Positions 9,991 to 21,349 of a stretch of 64,000 nucleotides of DNA are shown piece by piece. Source of the DNA: Alectoria sarmentosa (lineage: Eukaryota; Ascomycota; Lecanoromycetes; Lecanorales; Parmeliaceae); assembly GCA_009733775.1 (NCBI GenBank), contig WOGZ01000039.1, forward strand, positions 62,001 through 126,000. The letters are read 5' to 3'. The notes below the pieces were generated by a model that worked only from the letters and a program-made list of their open reading frames with translations, was not told where the DNA came from and did no database searches. The stretch's first letter is position 1. Every line of letters starts with the position of its first letter. Both the position numbers and the translations under genes were made by a program.

Positions 9991-11643
9991 CTACAAAATC
10001 CCAATCGGATAAACCTTGGGAATATCCTTCGTATCGGCCAAAATCTTCGGAACCCCTACCAACTGTACGCTCTCGACGGCGGCTTCCGTACTCTTCGGCA
10101 TCCGCCTCACTCTGTTTACCTCTGCAACCAATCTCGCCAGGTTCAACAACTTCGCCTCCGTCCACGGCATACCCAAGATCTCCATACCAATCGGTACACC
10201 CAGTGGCGCGGTTGCAGTACTTGGCGAGAACCCAGCAGGAACGGTCACGACGGGAGAGCCTGTGAGCGCGGCTAGGATGCCGTTGCGGCCGGATTGAGAA
10301 GGCGATCCGATCTTCACAACGAGGTTGGCTTGCTCGGGGTAGATGAGAGCGTCGAGCGAGTAGGCTTTGAACGTATTTTCGAGGGCGACTGTGAGATTTT
10401 GGATCCCAAGTTTGATCCCTGCGTAAATAGTGTTGTCGGTCGATGATACGAGAGCAGTGTTGACGTAGGAGTATTGACTTGGTATCACGAGGTATTTCCC
10501 ACTGGAGTAGAGATCGTTCAATGTTGATGGATGGGTACCCTGGAGGGAAGCCTGTGATAGGTATGTATCCATATCTTGGCGAAACTCGAGTCTTTGGGTG
10601 TCATAGGCGTCGCTAATAGCTGTGGAATTGAAGATATTCGACGTAATAGGGACGACGGTCGCACCAGCGCTGGTAAGTGCTGCAGTCATGTCGTCGAATA
10701 CTTGATTGACTGGTGTTGTTTCATTACTAGCTGTGCGATTGAAGAAGCCTTCGACCAAGCCAAATCGCACGCCTTGAAGAGAGCCGCTGTAGAGCGCAGC
10801 AGAGTAATCTTGACCAATCGAGCTTGACGGTATCAAGGCTGTGGCATTGTCGTCGGGATCATAGCCAACGCTTGCCATGACCGTGAGAGCGAGAGCAAGA
10901 TCGTCAACATTCCGAGCAATAGGTCCAATGGCATCTTGAGTGAAAGAGATAGGGATGATGCCCGCGCGAGATATCAAGCCTCTAGTAGGTCGGACACTGA
11001 ACAAGCTATTTGCACTTGCGGGACTGCGGAGTGAATTGACTGTGTCTGACCCAGTGCCAAAGACAGCAAAAGATGCTGCAATCGCCGCGCCTGTGCCTCC
11101 GGAGCTGCCACCTGGGGTCCGAGTGTGATCATAGGGATTGATTGTCTGACCACCGAGCGATGAGACAGTCAAGCCTTCCAGAGCTAGTTCGTGGAGGTTT
11201 GTTTTGCCTAGGATGATAGCTCCGGCATTTTTCAAGGCAGCGACGACGGTCGCGTCGACTGTTGGTTGCGAGTCTGCGAGGTCCAGACATCCGCCTGTCG
11301 TATGCATGTCCGAGGTATCATAATTGTCCTTCAATAGCACTGGAATGCAGAACAGAGCTCCAGTTGCATTGCCAGCAGCCAGAGTGTAATCTTTCTCATC
11401 GGCAATTGATAATGCATTTGGATTCAGTGTGATGATGGCATTTATGGCGGGGTTGTATGCTTCAATGCGCGCGATGAACGACTCGACAATGCTGCGGCAG
11501 GAGGTGAGATCGCTGTAGAGGGCATTGTGGACTCCTTCCACTGTAGATTCCCGTACGTCGTAGCTGTCAATTTGAGTAAACGTGATGCCAATGGCGAGAG
11601 CGACAGGTACTAAAATGGGCAGAGCGGCATTTGTGGGACGCAT
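9991..11643 (-). CDS. Secreted amidase (amidase signature family)
   Basis: Single-exon 550-aa protein. An N-terminal hydrophobic segment (AALPILVPVALAIGITF, residues 6-22) acts as a signal peptide or anchor, followed by an extracellular-type domain with several N-x-S/T sites. Amidase signature motifs are in order: the catalytic Lys in IPVLLKDNYDT (about residue 104), the glycine/serine loop TPGGSSGGTGAAIAASFAVF (about 183) and the cis-Ser/nucleophile region GTGSDTVNSLRSPAS (about 203). Together they supply the Ser-cisSer-Lys triad. The length is as expected for fungal amidases. It hydrolyses C-N amide bonds, with the natural substrate unknown. Relatives include GatA-like and fungal extracellular amidases. 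The start ATG at 11643 directly precedes the signal sequence. Confidence 0.92.
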   Translation of the reverse strand: MRPTNAALPILVPVALAIGITFTQIDSYDVRESTVEGVHNALYSDLTSCRSIVESFIARIEAYNPAINAIITLNPNALSIADEKDYTLAAGNATGALFCIPVLLKDNYDTSDMHTTGGCLDLADSQPTVDATVVAALKNAGAIILGKTNLHELALEGLTVSSLGGQTINPYDHTRTPGGSSGGTGAAIAASFAVFGTGSDTVNSLRSPASANSLFSVRPTRGLISRAGIIPISFTQDAIGPIARNVDDLALALTVMASVGYDPDDNATALIPSSSIGQDYSAALYSGSLQGVRFGLVEGFFNRTASNETTPVNQVFDDMTAALTSAGATVVPITSNIFNSTAISDAYDTQRLEFRQDMDTYLSQASLQGTHPSTLNDLYSSGKYLVIPSQYSYVNTALVSSTDNTIYAGIKLGIQNLTVALENTFKAYSLDALIYPEQANLVVKIGSPSQSGRNGILAALTGSPVVTVPAGFSPSTATAPLGVPIGMEILGMPWTEAKLLNLARLVAEVNRVRRMPKSTEAAVESVQLVGVPKILADTKDIPKVYPIGIL

Positions 11644-12026
11644 TTCATACTAAATTCAATCGCTATGGGGATTAGTAGCAAACGACAGCGCCACGAAAGA
11701 ACCGCAAGATGCACAATGCCCATGCCAAGGTCTTTGGCTGAATATGATGATTTCCGAATAGAAGTCGATCTGGCGCGGTTTGACGAAAGAGATTCCGCTA
11801 TCAGACAGATGCGCTAATTCGCAATAGGAAGGTCCTCACCGGCAATTGGCTTTCAGGCAGACAGGCCAAAATACTATGATGAAATAATAGGAACTCTCCT
11901 TACTCTTCTTCACTTCACAAGTGGTGTCTATAGAACACATCAGAATATGAGAATGCAAGTGTCCACTTCTTTCAGTGAAGACTGAGCCGAGGATTCTACT
12001 TCAACGGAATACTGTTCGGTAACCAC
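11644..12026. promoter_or_regulatory. Amidase promoter / epimerase 3' flank
   Basis: About 380 bp upstream of the amidase start and downstream of the NAD(P)HX epimerase stop. No gene seen. Confidence 0.5.
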
Positions 12027-13034
12027 CTACCCTTGCCGTTCTGCAAGCCCCACGACCTCTTTCTTCTTCGCCTCCGTACCAGTACCGCTGACCTCAACGA
12101 TCTGGTCCACACCATGATAATCTGGAATATCTAGATCATACTTTTGTGCAATGGATTGCGGTATGAACCTGTCAGATGAGCCTATGATACGAAGAAGCGT
12201 GATACTATAAGGAGCGCGGAATTTACCTTCCACCAATGAAGTGCGTGCCCGTGAAATGCTTCACAAGTGGTTTCGGTGCAGTCAGACTGATTAGAGTTGC
12301 TGGATGGAATTTGGCACCTGGGCCTGATGCCGGCGGACCATCTTCAATACTCCATGACGACGGGGCGTCGACAGAAAGTACGGGAATTTTGGTGGTCTCC
12401 ATGGCAATGATCGGATCCTTGAAAGGGTCTCGCACGTCGCCTGAGAAGCTGAAGCCTGACAGTTGTGAGTTTCAGGACGGGAATTGGAGCTTTATTGGCA
12501 TTACCGAAGATGGCATCTACTACATGGTCTGTATCCTTCAAAGAGTCATTGAAGTCCTCAGTAAATGGGACATCCAGATTCTTCAGCTGGGTAGCCAGAC
12601 GTTGGTAGAGGTCATTCTTGCTTTGCTTGGGGTAGAAGATGGTGGGTTGATATCCGTAGTGCCATAGATGACGAGCAGCAACGAGGCCATCACCACCTGC
12701 ATCTGTAAATTGAGGTGCAAGAGACATGGCAGGTATTATTTTTACCGTTGTTGCCGGGTCCACACGCCACCAAGATCTTCCTTCCTTTGCTTGGTGGATG
12801 GACACGGTAGACTAAGCATAGGCATTAGATCCGCTAGTCTCAGCAACCCAATTGTCTACGAACCTGCTTGAGAGACGGAGAGGCCGGCCAGTTCCATCAA
12901 CTGATCAATGGAGAAGGCTCCGATGCTCATGAGGTCCTTGTCCAATGCTCCGGCGTTCTTGGCGTTGAGAGTCTGATAGTCACTGTTAGCTCATGGCTGA
13001 GAGGTTGAATGCTGATTCATACTCTGAGCGCCAT
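12027..13034 (-). CDS. NNR1: NAD(P)H-hydrate epimerase (YjeF N-terminal domain)
   Basis: Metabolite-repair enzyme that interconverts the R and S forms of hydrated NAD(P)H (NAXE/Nnr1). The gene has several introns. It opens at the ATG at 13034 (MALR, then an intron), continuing TLNAKNAGALDKDLM, GAFSIDQLMELAGLSVSQA, GGDGLVAARHLWHYGYQPTI (nucleotide-binding GGDG), YPKQSKNDLYQRLATQL, DHVVDAIFG and, after an intron, FSFSGDVRDPFKDPI. The end reads IPVLSVDAPSSWSIEDGPP, LISLTAPKPLVKHF and, after the last intron, FIPQSIAQKYDLDIPDYHGV to the stop at 12027. This is the complete YjeF_N fold at about the usual 240-250 aa. No long mitochondrial presequence is evident. Confidence 0.93.
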
Positions 13035-13679
13035 AATCGATGGAGTTTAGTGGTAGGTATGTTGAAGATGTCGAAGATTGGAAGAGAAAGGAAAGAAGGG
13101 CGGACGATGACGACACGTCTTTTCCAAAGTTCAGCGCGTTCATGAAGTTGCAGACAACTCCCGCTATTGCATCAAACGCATGGCAAAACAACAACAACAG
13201 CGACTCCAGTAATACAGTATACACACCCTAACCGGCAATCGCGTCCTGCCAATTACTTCTTCTTCTGAGAAGCCCTCAGGGTTACCAGTGGGGGAGTATC
13301 GCGAACTGTCACCTCATAGGGCTGAAAGCACTCGAAACCAGATCTAATCGGGACTAGGGTGGGTTACCAATCAAAAGATTTCGATCAACCATGCATCAAG
13401 ATGCCCGATTTCTTAGTCTCTCAGTATATCTCTGCTGCTTTCTTTTGTCTTCTGTCCGCATCTTCCTTGCTAGATAGGTGGCGAGCCAGGTTGGCAATGA
13501 TGTAAATGTCGCGTCGTCAAGTGGATTCCATAATCTCATGCACCACACTTGGTATATCGTCTTCAATTATACATGCGGAAGCGTATTTAATGTGCAACAT
13601 ATACTACGTCTTGTATTCCTCTTGCTAAAGACCTTGGATTCCGCAAGATATACCCGAATACATACACACAACGGTCTTC
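13035..13679. promoter_or_regulatory. Divergent promoter between NAD(P)HX epimerase and Zn2Cys6 regulator
   Basis: About 645 bp shared by two divergently transcribed genes. No conserved coding content seen. Confidence 0.5.
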
Positions 13680-15907
13680 ATGGATCTGGGCCAGGCGTCA
13701 GAGGCTGAGTCCTCCCCTGCTTCCAAGACTTCATCTCTACCTTCGGGCTCTCTTGCTGTTGGGAGAAACTCCCCAGAAGTCCAAATCCCATGTAATATCT
13801 GCCGAAAGAGAAAAGTCAGATGCAACAAAGAACTACCGTGCAGCAACTGTCAGCGTCTTGGCTTCGAATGTTCCTATGATGATTTTAGCCGTGGTCTGAA
13901 ACGTACCATCAGTGGAGGCGGTAGTACACGTGATACTGCAGAGCTTTCTGGTCGCATGGTAAGACTGGAGAGTCTGGTGCGAAACTTGTCCAAGCAGCCT
14001 GGGCTACCAAGGCCAGATCCATCCGCAGAAAATTCGCTTCCTCACGCATCAAGGCCAGCGGGGAGTGCCAGGGACGTCAGCAAAGCTGATATTGATGCGG
14101 GTAAGTTAGTCTTGACTTCGGCGAGCTCAAGACACGTCGTCTCCAGTTTCTGGGCTGGCCTATTTGATGAGGTACGTGCATACCCATCAAGCGGAACGGG
14201 GATAGCACAGATAGAGTGTTTGCCATTCATTTGACTCTGACCGAGTTTTAGATTAACAACCTCAAGTTTCTGATCGAGGAAGAAGAGCTTGGCTCTAACA
14301 AGGCCGAGAGCTTTCCCTTCTACTTTGCCAATGCTGGACGGGAAAATGTCAACATCGCTGAGCTGCAACCAACCAGAGCGAACGCGGACCTCCTTTTCAA
14401 TCTTTATTTCAAGAACATCCATCCCTTCGTTATGATGCTACACAAGCCTCGTTTCTTTTATGAACTTTCCCAGTTCCGCCGGGGTAGCCTGAATCATAGC
14501 CCTATTTTTGAAGCCCTTTTGTTTTCAATCTACTACATCACCATCATGAGCTTGAGCGACGAGTATGTCATAACGACATTTTCCGGTGAAAGTAAGACGA
14601 CGCTGCTGAGCAGATTTCAAATGGCTACGGAAATGGCCTTGAAGAGGTCAGCATTCATGCAAAGCCACGATCTCATGTCTTTGCAGACACTTCTGCTTTA
14701 CTTGGTATGTTCCGTGTCCCGTACTCAACAGATATTTGGCATCCACCTACATGTTTACCCCGGTCAGGAGTGGGTTGATCCATCGAATGGTGCTAATTAT
14801 TCCAGAAATGTCTTTTCGGACAAAATGAGCACACTCAAGCAAGTGCTTTACTTGGGCTGGCTCTTCGCATTGCACGAAAAATTGGCATTCATCGCGACGG
14901 AACGCATTTCAATCTCTCGCCGTGGGCAACAGAGATGAGGAGGCGGACTTGGCAAGTACTTCGAAGACTCGACGTTAAAGCCCTCGAGTCGCAGGGTGCC
15001 GAGCCAGAAACCTTTCTGCTCAAGTCCGATACTGCAATGCCGCAGAATAACCCTGATTCCGCCTGGGATCCTTGCGAGTATTCTCCAAAAGCACCCAAGC
15101 CAGAGGAAGGATTTACCGAAATGACATATAGCCATGTGCAGTCTGAACTCGCGTCCATTCTGCAAAGTATCTTGGACGATGCTCATCCACTACCCAACGA
15201 CGTGCAGTCATATGCGGACTTTCATGGACCACGGCTGCAATTCGAGAAAGATCGGATCGATAGCACATATCTGAAAAATCTCGACTTGACAGACCCCATC
15301 CAACGCTTCACACACGAGGTCACAGACCTCACATTTTTCAAACTGTTTCTGGTCGTACATCAGCCTCTTCTCAAGCTTCCGTACAGGAAAGGTGAAGTAT
15401 CGCAAGATCTCAAGGAAAAGTGAGTCTGCCCGACGTGACTCCGAGCTCATGACCTAATTAACGCTCGAATTTTATAGACTCTTCATGACCGCCATTGGAG
15501 TATGCGAAACCTCTGACTATTTAGAAAAAGAGTTTCGTGATTTCCAATGGGATTGGGTTCTCCGCAACTCCATCCAATGGCACGCCATTGCCATCATCCT
15601 GACGAATCTATTGCATCGAGTCGACGACCCGGATGTTTCCCGAGCTTGGAAACAAATCGACATCATCTTCGAAAACCACAATAGTGCCAGCCTGAAATCC
15701 GGAGACGCTGCATTATGGAGGCCATTGAAAAGATTGCGGGCCGAAGCAACATTGAAGAGAGACGAACAGCAAGCCTTCCCACGCGAGCATGAACAAAATG
15801 TTCTCACAGGGCCAACGGAGGAATATGCTCAACTACAAGACTCGGTGTTTGACCAGTGGTTTGATCCTGCAGTGTTCGATGATACTACTCAAGGGTTTCC
15901 GTTATGA
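13680..15907 (+). CDS. Zn(II)2Cys6 fungal transcription factor
   Basis: Nuclear regulator of 662 aa from four exons (13680-14171, 14252-14704, 14806-15419, 15478-15907; the lengths sum to 1,989 nt). The N-terminal binuclear zinc cluster is CNICRKRKVRCNKELPCSNC, then a second part ending FECSYDD, giving the full six cysteines. A short coiled-coil linker follows (GRMVRLESLVRNLSKQ). The fungal_trans middle-homology region includes NLYFKNIHPFVMMLHKPRF, QNEHTQASALLGLALRIARK, IGIHRDGTHFNLSPW and EMRRRTWQVL. All three introns have GT-AG ends and keep the reading frame. The neighbours are a divergent metabolite-repair gene and the broken OYE gene. The nearest metabolic gene is a possible target, but nothing in the sequence shows this. 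Confidence 0.95.
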
Positions 15908-16241
15908 AATCAGCCAATTGACGGCTAGGACAATTTCGGAGAACACAGCTGTCATACCTAGCTTACTATCGGTAGCATGTTAAGAGTGAGAAGCTCTGAC
16001 ATTGCTAGATAGATTCCATATATGCCATCTCAACATTTACAGAAGATTGGGCTCTCAGAGAGAGAGCTACCGGGTGTGACGAGGGCTTGACTTTCCTTGC
16101 GCAGGGTCCGGTCTGGTCTCGTCTTTATGTTTGTGCCTAGTGAGGAGCCTGCGACATGAAATGCCTTTTTGATCTCCAAGATTTAAGGCTGTATACACGG
16201 GCTTTCATCCCTGACGCTCCAGGCTTCACAAATCAACATTC

Positions 16242-17758
16242 TCAGTGCTCGAGAACGCCGCGGTCAGCTTTTTGTCCTAAAGCCCAACCAATCTGATTCG
16301 CCACGCGCACCTCAACCCCAAGCTCTTCAGCCCAACTCCACACAAGCGCAGGATTTTTCATGAAACCTTTCCCAACGACGACTGCATCCGCAACGTCGAC
16401 AAAAGCTCCTCGGCTTGCTCTCCTGAAACTATCATCCCAACAACGCCGACAGCGACGCCCGATCCCTTCACTGCTAACGAGATCTCCTCCGAGAACGGCG
16501 CTTGGTAACCTGGTCCAGCAGTGATCTTCTGTGCTGCGACGAGTCCACCGGAAGAAACGTCGAGGAAGTCGACGCCGCGTTCAACCAAGGCTTTGGCCAG
16601 GGCGGTTGCTTGCTTGATGTCCCAAGATTCGAGCTCTGGCTCGTGCTCCATCCAGTCTGAAGCAGGCATGCGGACAAATAAAGGCATACTGTCCGGTATC
16701 TCTTTCCTTGTCAGCTCGGTAAGCTCGAGCAGAAGACGCATTCGATTCTCGAGAGAGCCTCCGTAGTTGTCGGTGCGGTCATTCGCAGCTGGAGATAGAA
16801 AGGAGTTGAGAAGCATGCCGTGGGCGGCGTGGATTTCAATGGCCTGCAAAGGGTTTATTGAATTTCAGACAATTGGGGAGACGACTAGCAACTGCTCACA
16901 TCAAAGCCAGCCTTCAGCCCGCGTCTGACTGCGCACACCCACGCCCACTTGAACTCTTCAATCTCTTCGGAAGTCATAGCCTTAGGGACATAGGTTGTTG
17001 TGTCGAAGCGTTTGGTGCTGACGCTTATAACTTCATCAGGCCAACCTCCTACCTACGAGCTAGTCAGTCACTCACCATGTTGATAGCCATTAAAAGAACT
17101 CAGGCACTCACGTCTGTGGAAGCTCCAGCCTTACGGTCGATCCAAGGAGCGACAGTGCTTCCCTTTCTTCCTGCATGGCACAACTGCAGCGCAATGTTCT
17201 GACCCTGGCCATGGGCGAAGTCCACAATATTTTTAAGCGGTGTGATTTGGCTGTCCTTCCAGAGCCCAGAATCTTCTGGTGTGATTCGACCATTTGGAGT
17301 GACTGCTGTTGCTTCAACAAAGGTCAAGCCTGGACCTCGCTCGAGGATGCCGCCGAGATGACTGAGTGCCCAATCTGTGAGGTGGCCGTCTTCTGCTGAG
17401 TACTGGCATAATGGAGACATCATGATCCGGTTCTGAAGTATGAGGCCGCGCAGTTTCAGGGGTTAAACCACCTTTGGGATCGATGCTCCACCAACCTGAG
17501 GCACGATGGCAGAGCCAGCTGGAATTCTCTGCCTCGGAGTGTAATAGTGAATCTACCATAATCAGTCAATAGCTTCAACCTTTCATGACAGACACTATGG
17601 GTACAATGGCAGGAATTTCCCTTGTATTTACATACATGCTTGGCCGGGGCCAAAGGGTTCTCGAGATTGATTAGCTTGGACTCGTGGATCCTTCCCGCAA
17701 TCGGCCCCCCGTCCATATCAGACTTTCCATCATAGACCGGACAACAATGATCCGCCAT
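16242..17758 (-). pseudogene. Old Yellow Enzyme (NADH:flavin oxidoreductase) gene, broken
   Basis: FMN-dependent ene-reductase of the YqjM-like fungal class. Conserved pieces run on the minus strand from MADHCCPVYDG at 17758 through PLKLRGLILQNRIMMSPLCQ, WALSHLGGI, LQLCHAGRKGST, the post-intron GGWPDEVISVSTKRF, IEIHAAHGMLLNSFLSP, NDRTDNYGGSLENR, VDFLDVSSGG and VVVGKGFMKNPALVW to TGA at 16242. Two lesions are visible. A TAA at 17465-17463 sits in frame just before PLKLRG. The frame also shifts by one near 16400-16415, between SGEQAEE and DVADAVVVGKGF. The TAA lies inside sequence that matches the family, so splicing it out (only 39 nt) is unlikely. The introns elsewhere are normal. Sequencing error is possible for one lesion but less so for both. 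Confidence 0.8.
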
Positions 17759-19199
17759 CTTGTTCGTATGCTCTTAAAGGCAAAAGCCCTTTGACTGTTC
17801 TGCTTGCAATGAGTATGAGTGAGAGAGCTCTCAGCTGTCTCAGAGAAATTCGAGGAGTTTCGGTGCACTGGTGAGATTCAACTTGCGACCAGACTTCTAC
17901 GACAAGCCCTGGAGAAGAGGAGTCCTTTGTGCATTCGAAAGCTTTCTCGTTTGGTTTGCAAACCTTTCTTGCTCATGGAAGGATCCTACCCTGCATCTCC
18001 ACAGCGATCAGCTATTTGCTCACTCATCGAGAGAGCCTTCAGACGCATTAGGGATAGTTAAGTAACATATGCATGGTCCATCCCAAGCTTATCACGGGTT
18101 GAGTACCAAGGCTGAGCATGAGACCTCCGGCAGCTCGCTAGATGCATTGGCCGCATTAGCCTTCACCCCCGTCTCTTATAATGGAGATGTTTATTGTTCA
18201 GTAAACATGTCTTTCGATGCTACATCGTAGGCTGGGCGCCTGGCTCTGACTAGCGTCGTGGAATGCACGAAGGCGTCGCATCAATGCGAGTCGATTCGCT
18301 GGCACGCCGAGGCGTTGGGCAGTACAAAGTACCTACTCCTCACCCGAGAGCTTTCGACATTGCATTGCAGATATTGGCGGCAGATACTCTCCATGGCAGG
18401 AGCATCGCGATTGGCTGGATAAGGCGACTTCGCTCGATCGGAGACTTGGTTATCTGAGCTGCAGCTCCTCAATCGAAGGAACTTGCCGATGTAGGACAGC
18501 CATTGACCCCTTGAGAGAATTAGTAGTCTCTCACACATACGTCCCTGATAATCAAGAAACTGTTTACTGGTATGAAGGGAGGTAGTCGGTCATCTCGAGA
18601 AGCAGTCTTTGGGATTTTAGAGAGGATGAACATCGACAAAACTCAGATACGTGAGCAAGGCAACTCTGTTTTGAGGCTTCCATGACTAAGGGTGCTCCGC
18701 CCAAGCAACCAGTCAGAAGCACATAAAAAACATGGGTTACATGTCTAATTTCATGAGAAACCGATCATATTGGCTTAGTCGCTAGTCCTCGGCGAGCCCT
18801 CGGCGAGCTCATACTATTTGACGCTAGTGGCATGAGAGTGGCATGATCTCTGCCCTGCTTCTTTACAGTAGTGACAAAGATTTGGCAACATTACAAATCA
18901 CGCCTCTGCACACAGCCATTGTGAGTCTGGTACAGGATGATTGACAATCAACTCCAGAGCCGAAAGCGCGAACTTTACTATCCGCTTTGCTATCAGCTAC
19001 AGGGTATTGGCCATCCACCATGGCTACAAAAGAGGGGCTGGTGCCGGGAAACACTGGATGTTAATTGAAATCTCTCCCTTCCCTTCGATTGTAACTCAAG
19101 GGACTAACAAGAAAGGCACTATTTATTCCTTGCATTTATCATTTTACCACAACGGAACTCCTTGGTCTGATCAAACTACCCAAGAAATAATACACCTTC
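17759..19199. other. Long intergenic region
   Basis: About 1.4 kb upstream of both flanking genes. Frames are short and show no protein-like blocks. I saw no repeats or RNA genes. The last 100 bp before 19200 are the presumptive promoter of the epimerase gene. Confidence 0.5.
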
Positions 19200-20522
19200 A
19201 TGGCTCCCACCGTCTTCATCACTGGTATTGCTGGCTTCGTCGGAGGCAACACGGTCAGCTGCCTCTTTGAGAAACACCCAGACTACAAGATCATCGGCCT
19301 CGTTCGCAATGAGGAGCAGGCGAAGCTCATTAAAGCTCGCTGGTCTCACATTGAGACCGTCATCGGAACACTCGACACCCCTAAAGTCTTGATCGAACAA
19401 GCCTCCAAGGCTGATGTGGCCATTGGTACCCAAGCTATGCCCTTTGGAACAGACTGATCTTTGGTCTCTAGAGTCTGACTGACCTGTTTCTGTGTCCTAG
19501 AAATGGCGTCGTCCGACCATCCAAAAGGTGCAACGGCTCTCATCGAAGGCTTGAGCAAGAGGAAAGGCGGCCCTGGCTACTTGATCCACGTCTCCGGTAC
19601 AGGGGTGCTTGTCGAACTATCCGAACCGTCGGGTGCAGGTAAGCCTATCTCACCATCATTGCGTTCACGAGTCATCCTGACGGTTTGTAAGGTCCCACAA
19701 CCAAGAACAATAAGATCTACAACGACGTCACCGACATTGCCGCAATCACCTCCCTCGGGCCCACCTACCTTCATGGCCCATGTGATGTCGCAGTTCTGGA
19801 GACTGGCAAAGAGCTAAAAGTGCCAACTGCAATCGTTTGCCCGCCGCTGGTTTACGGCATTGGCAAAGGTCCAGTCAAGACGAGGAACGGTCAGCTTCCG
19901 TTCCTTGGGGAGGCAATCCTCAAGAGAGGAAAGGCGTTCACAATCGGGGAGGGCAAGGATTATTTCGACTGTAAGCATTCCCCATTGAGACGACTAGAAT
20001 AAGCCGTGCCTCAACTTTGATTGAACATGTACTGACTACCGGGACCCCTAGTCGTCCACGTCGATGATCTAGCAGCCGCCCTTATCCTCCTCACGGAAGA
20101 GGCACTCAAATCCTACGGGGGCAAAGCTCAATGGGGCCCGGAAGGCTACTACTTCTGCGAAGCTGGAGAACTCGTATGTACCCTTCCTCCCCATACCCAT
20201 ACCAAACCCGAAACGTCTTCCTCCAACATCGTCCTACTCTACTCACCTCCACCTCTCGCAGACCTGGGGCACCGCCACCCCGGCCATGACCCAGATCCTC
20301 CATCAAAAAGGCGCCCTAGCCACCGCCGAGATCGATCAGATCACCCTCGAGGAAGCGACGAAATGGCACCCTCTCGCTTTCGTCCTCTGGGGCGGCAATG
20401 CGCGCAGCAGGGCCGAGCGGCTGAGGAATTTGGGGTGGCGGCCTGAGGCAAAGAGTGTGTGGGATGTGATGGGGGAGATTGCGGATGATGAGATTAAGAG
20501 GTTTGAGGAGGGAAGGTATTAG
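19200..20522 (+). CDS. NAD-dependent epimerase/dehydratase family protein
   Basis: Extended short-chain dehydrogenase of 341 aa from five exons (19200-19425, 19501-19638, 19692-19970, 20052-20173, 20262-20522; 1,026 nt). The N-terminal Rossmann motif is VFITGIAGFVGGNTV (GxxGxxG). Further blocks are YLIHVSGTGVLVE, AIVCPPLVYGIGKGPV (the PPxVYG signature), FVHVDDLAAALILLTEEAL and PEGYYFCEAGELTWG. It is probably a cytosolic oxidoreductase acting on a nucleotide-sugar or small carbonyl substrate, but the substrate cannot be read from sequence. The classical YxxxK is not obvious. The region after the third exon start (NKIYND) may have replaced it, as in atypical NmrA/epimerase-like fungal proteins. 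Confidence 0.9.
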
Positions 20523-21340
20523 GTTGTTGGGAGGTGGAGGAAGAGAAGGTGTAATAGAGGTCGGGAGAAGGTTTTGGGGTGGTTTGGACGGATTGCTTGG
20601 TCGGGTATATATAGGTGGAAATGATTCATGGAGAGCTTTGAGGTGGGGATACATGAGTGGATAGTCTTACGGGTCTCTCTCGTTCCTTATATACTTTACG
20701 ACATACATTGGCTTTCTGTTTCAAATGACAGCATTCTCGAATTCGCATTTGGAGAAGTCTGACTTCGATTTCGCACTGTTGAACAGCCACTGCTAATGAT
20801 CGTCCAGCTTGTCCACCAAGTGAGAATTGGAAGAATATCAGAAGGTCAGCGATCGCCTGCTCGATACAACATATGAATCGAGCTGGCGTTGAAGCTTGCT
20901 TTGCCAAGCCTTCGACGCTGGGTAGATGTAGTGAAAACTTCAGCCCTATCAAATCTCCCTTCTTGTGACCCTTCACCTTTGATGCACACACGGCGATAGA
21001 CATCACCTCACTTAGCTTCTGGTATCGGTCGCTGTTGCGTACGAATAGATGACTTCTGGTAGCTATCAGACCTTATCTACCTCACGTCAAATTACCCAAA
21101 AAACACAGCCCTGATGGAGATGTCTCAATGGTAAAGTCTGACGCGAGCAACATGGAACAAACTACATGACAAGAGCTCAGTCTATGGCTTTCTGGATGGC
21201 CGCTCGGAGAAAGTCTGGTGATTTGGCGCCAGATCTGTGTTCACGCCTGGTTGTTGAGTTGAGTTGAAGTCGGAAGGGTTGTTTTCTTCCTACTTAGGAT
21301 TCAGGCTGTCGGAGACAGTTAGCCGAGATGCTGCGAATGC
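20523..21340. other. Intergenic, no gene seen
   Basis: About 820 bp between the epimerase gene and the degraded gene. Both strands have only short frames with no recognisable content. Confidence 0.5.
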
Positions 21341-21349
21341 TGGATTCCT

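Noticed and set aside
17463..17465. TAA in OYE removed by a 39-nt intron
   Set aside because: It would delete conserved PLKLRGLILQ sequence and is shorter than the introns seen elsewhere here.
13680..20522. Regulator, OYE and epimerase genes as a secondary-metabolite cluster
   Set aside because: No PKS, NRPS or terpene synthase is present, and the OYE gene is broken.
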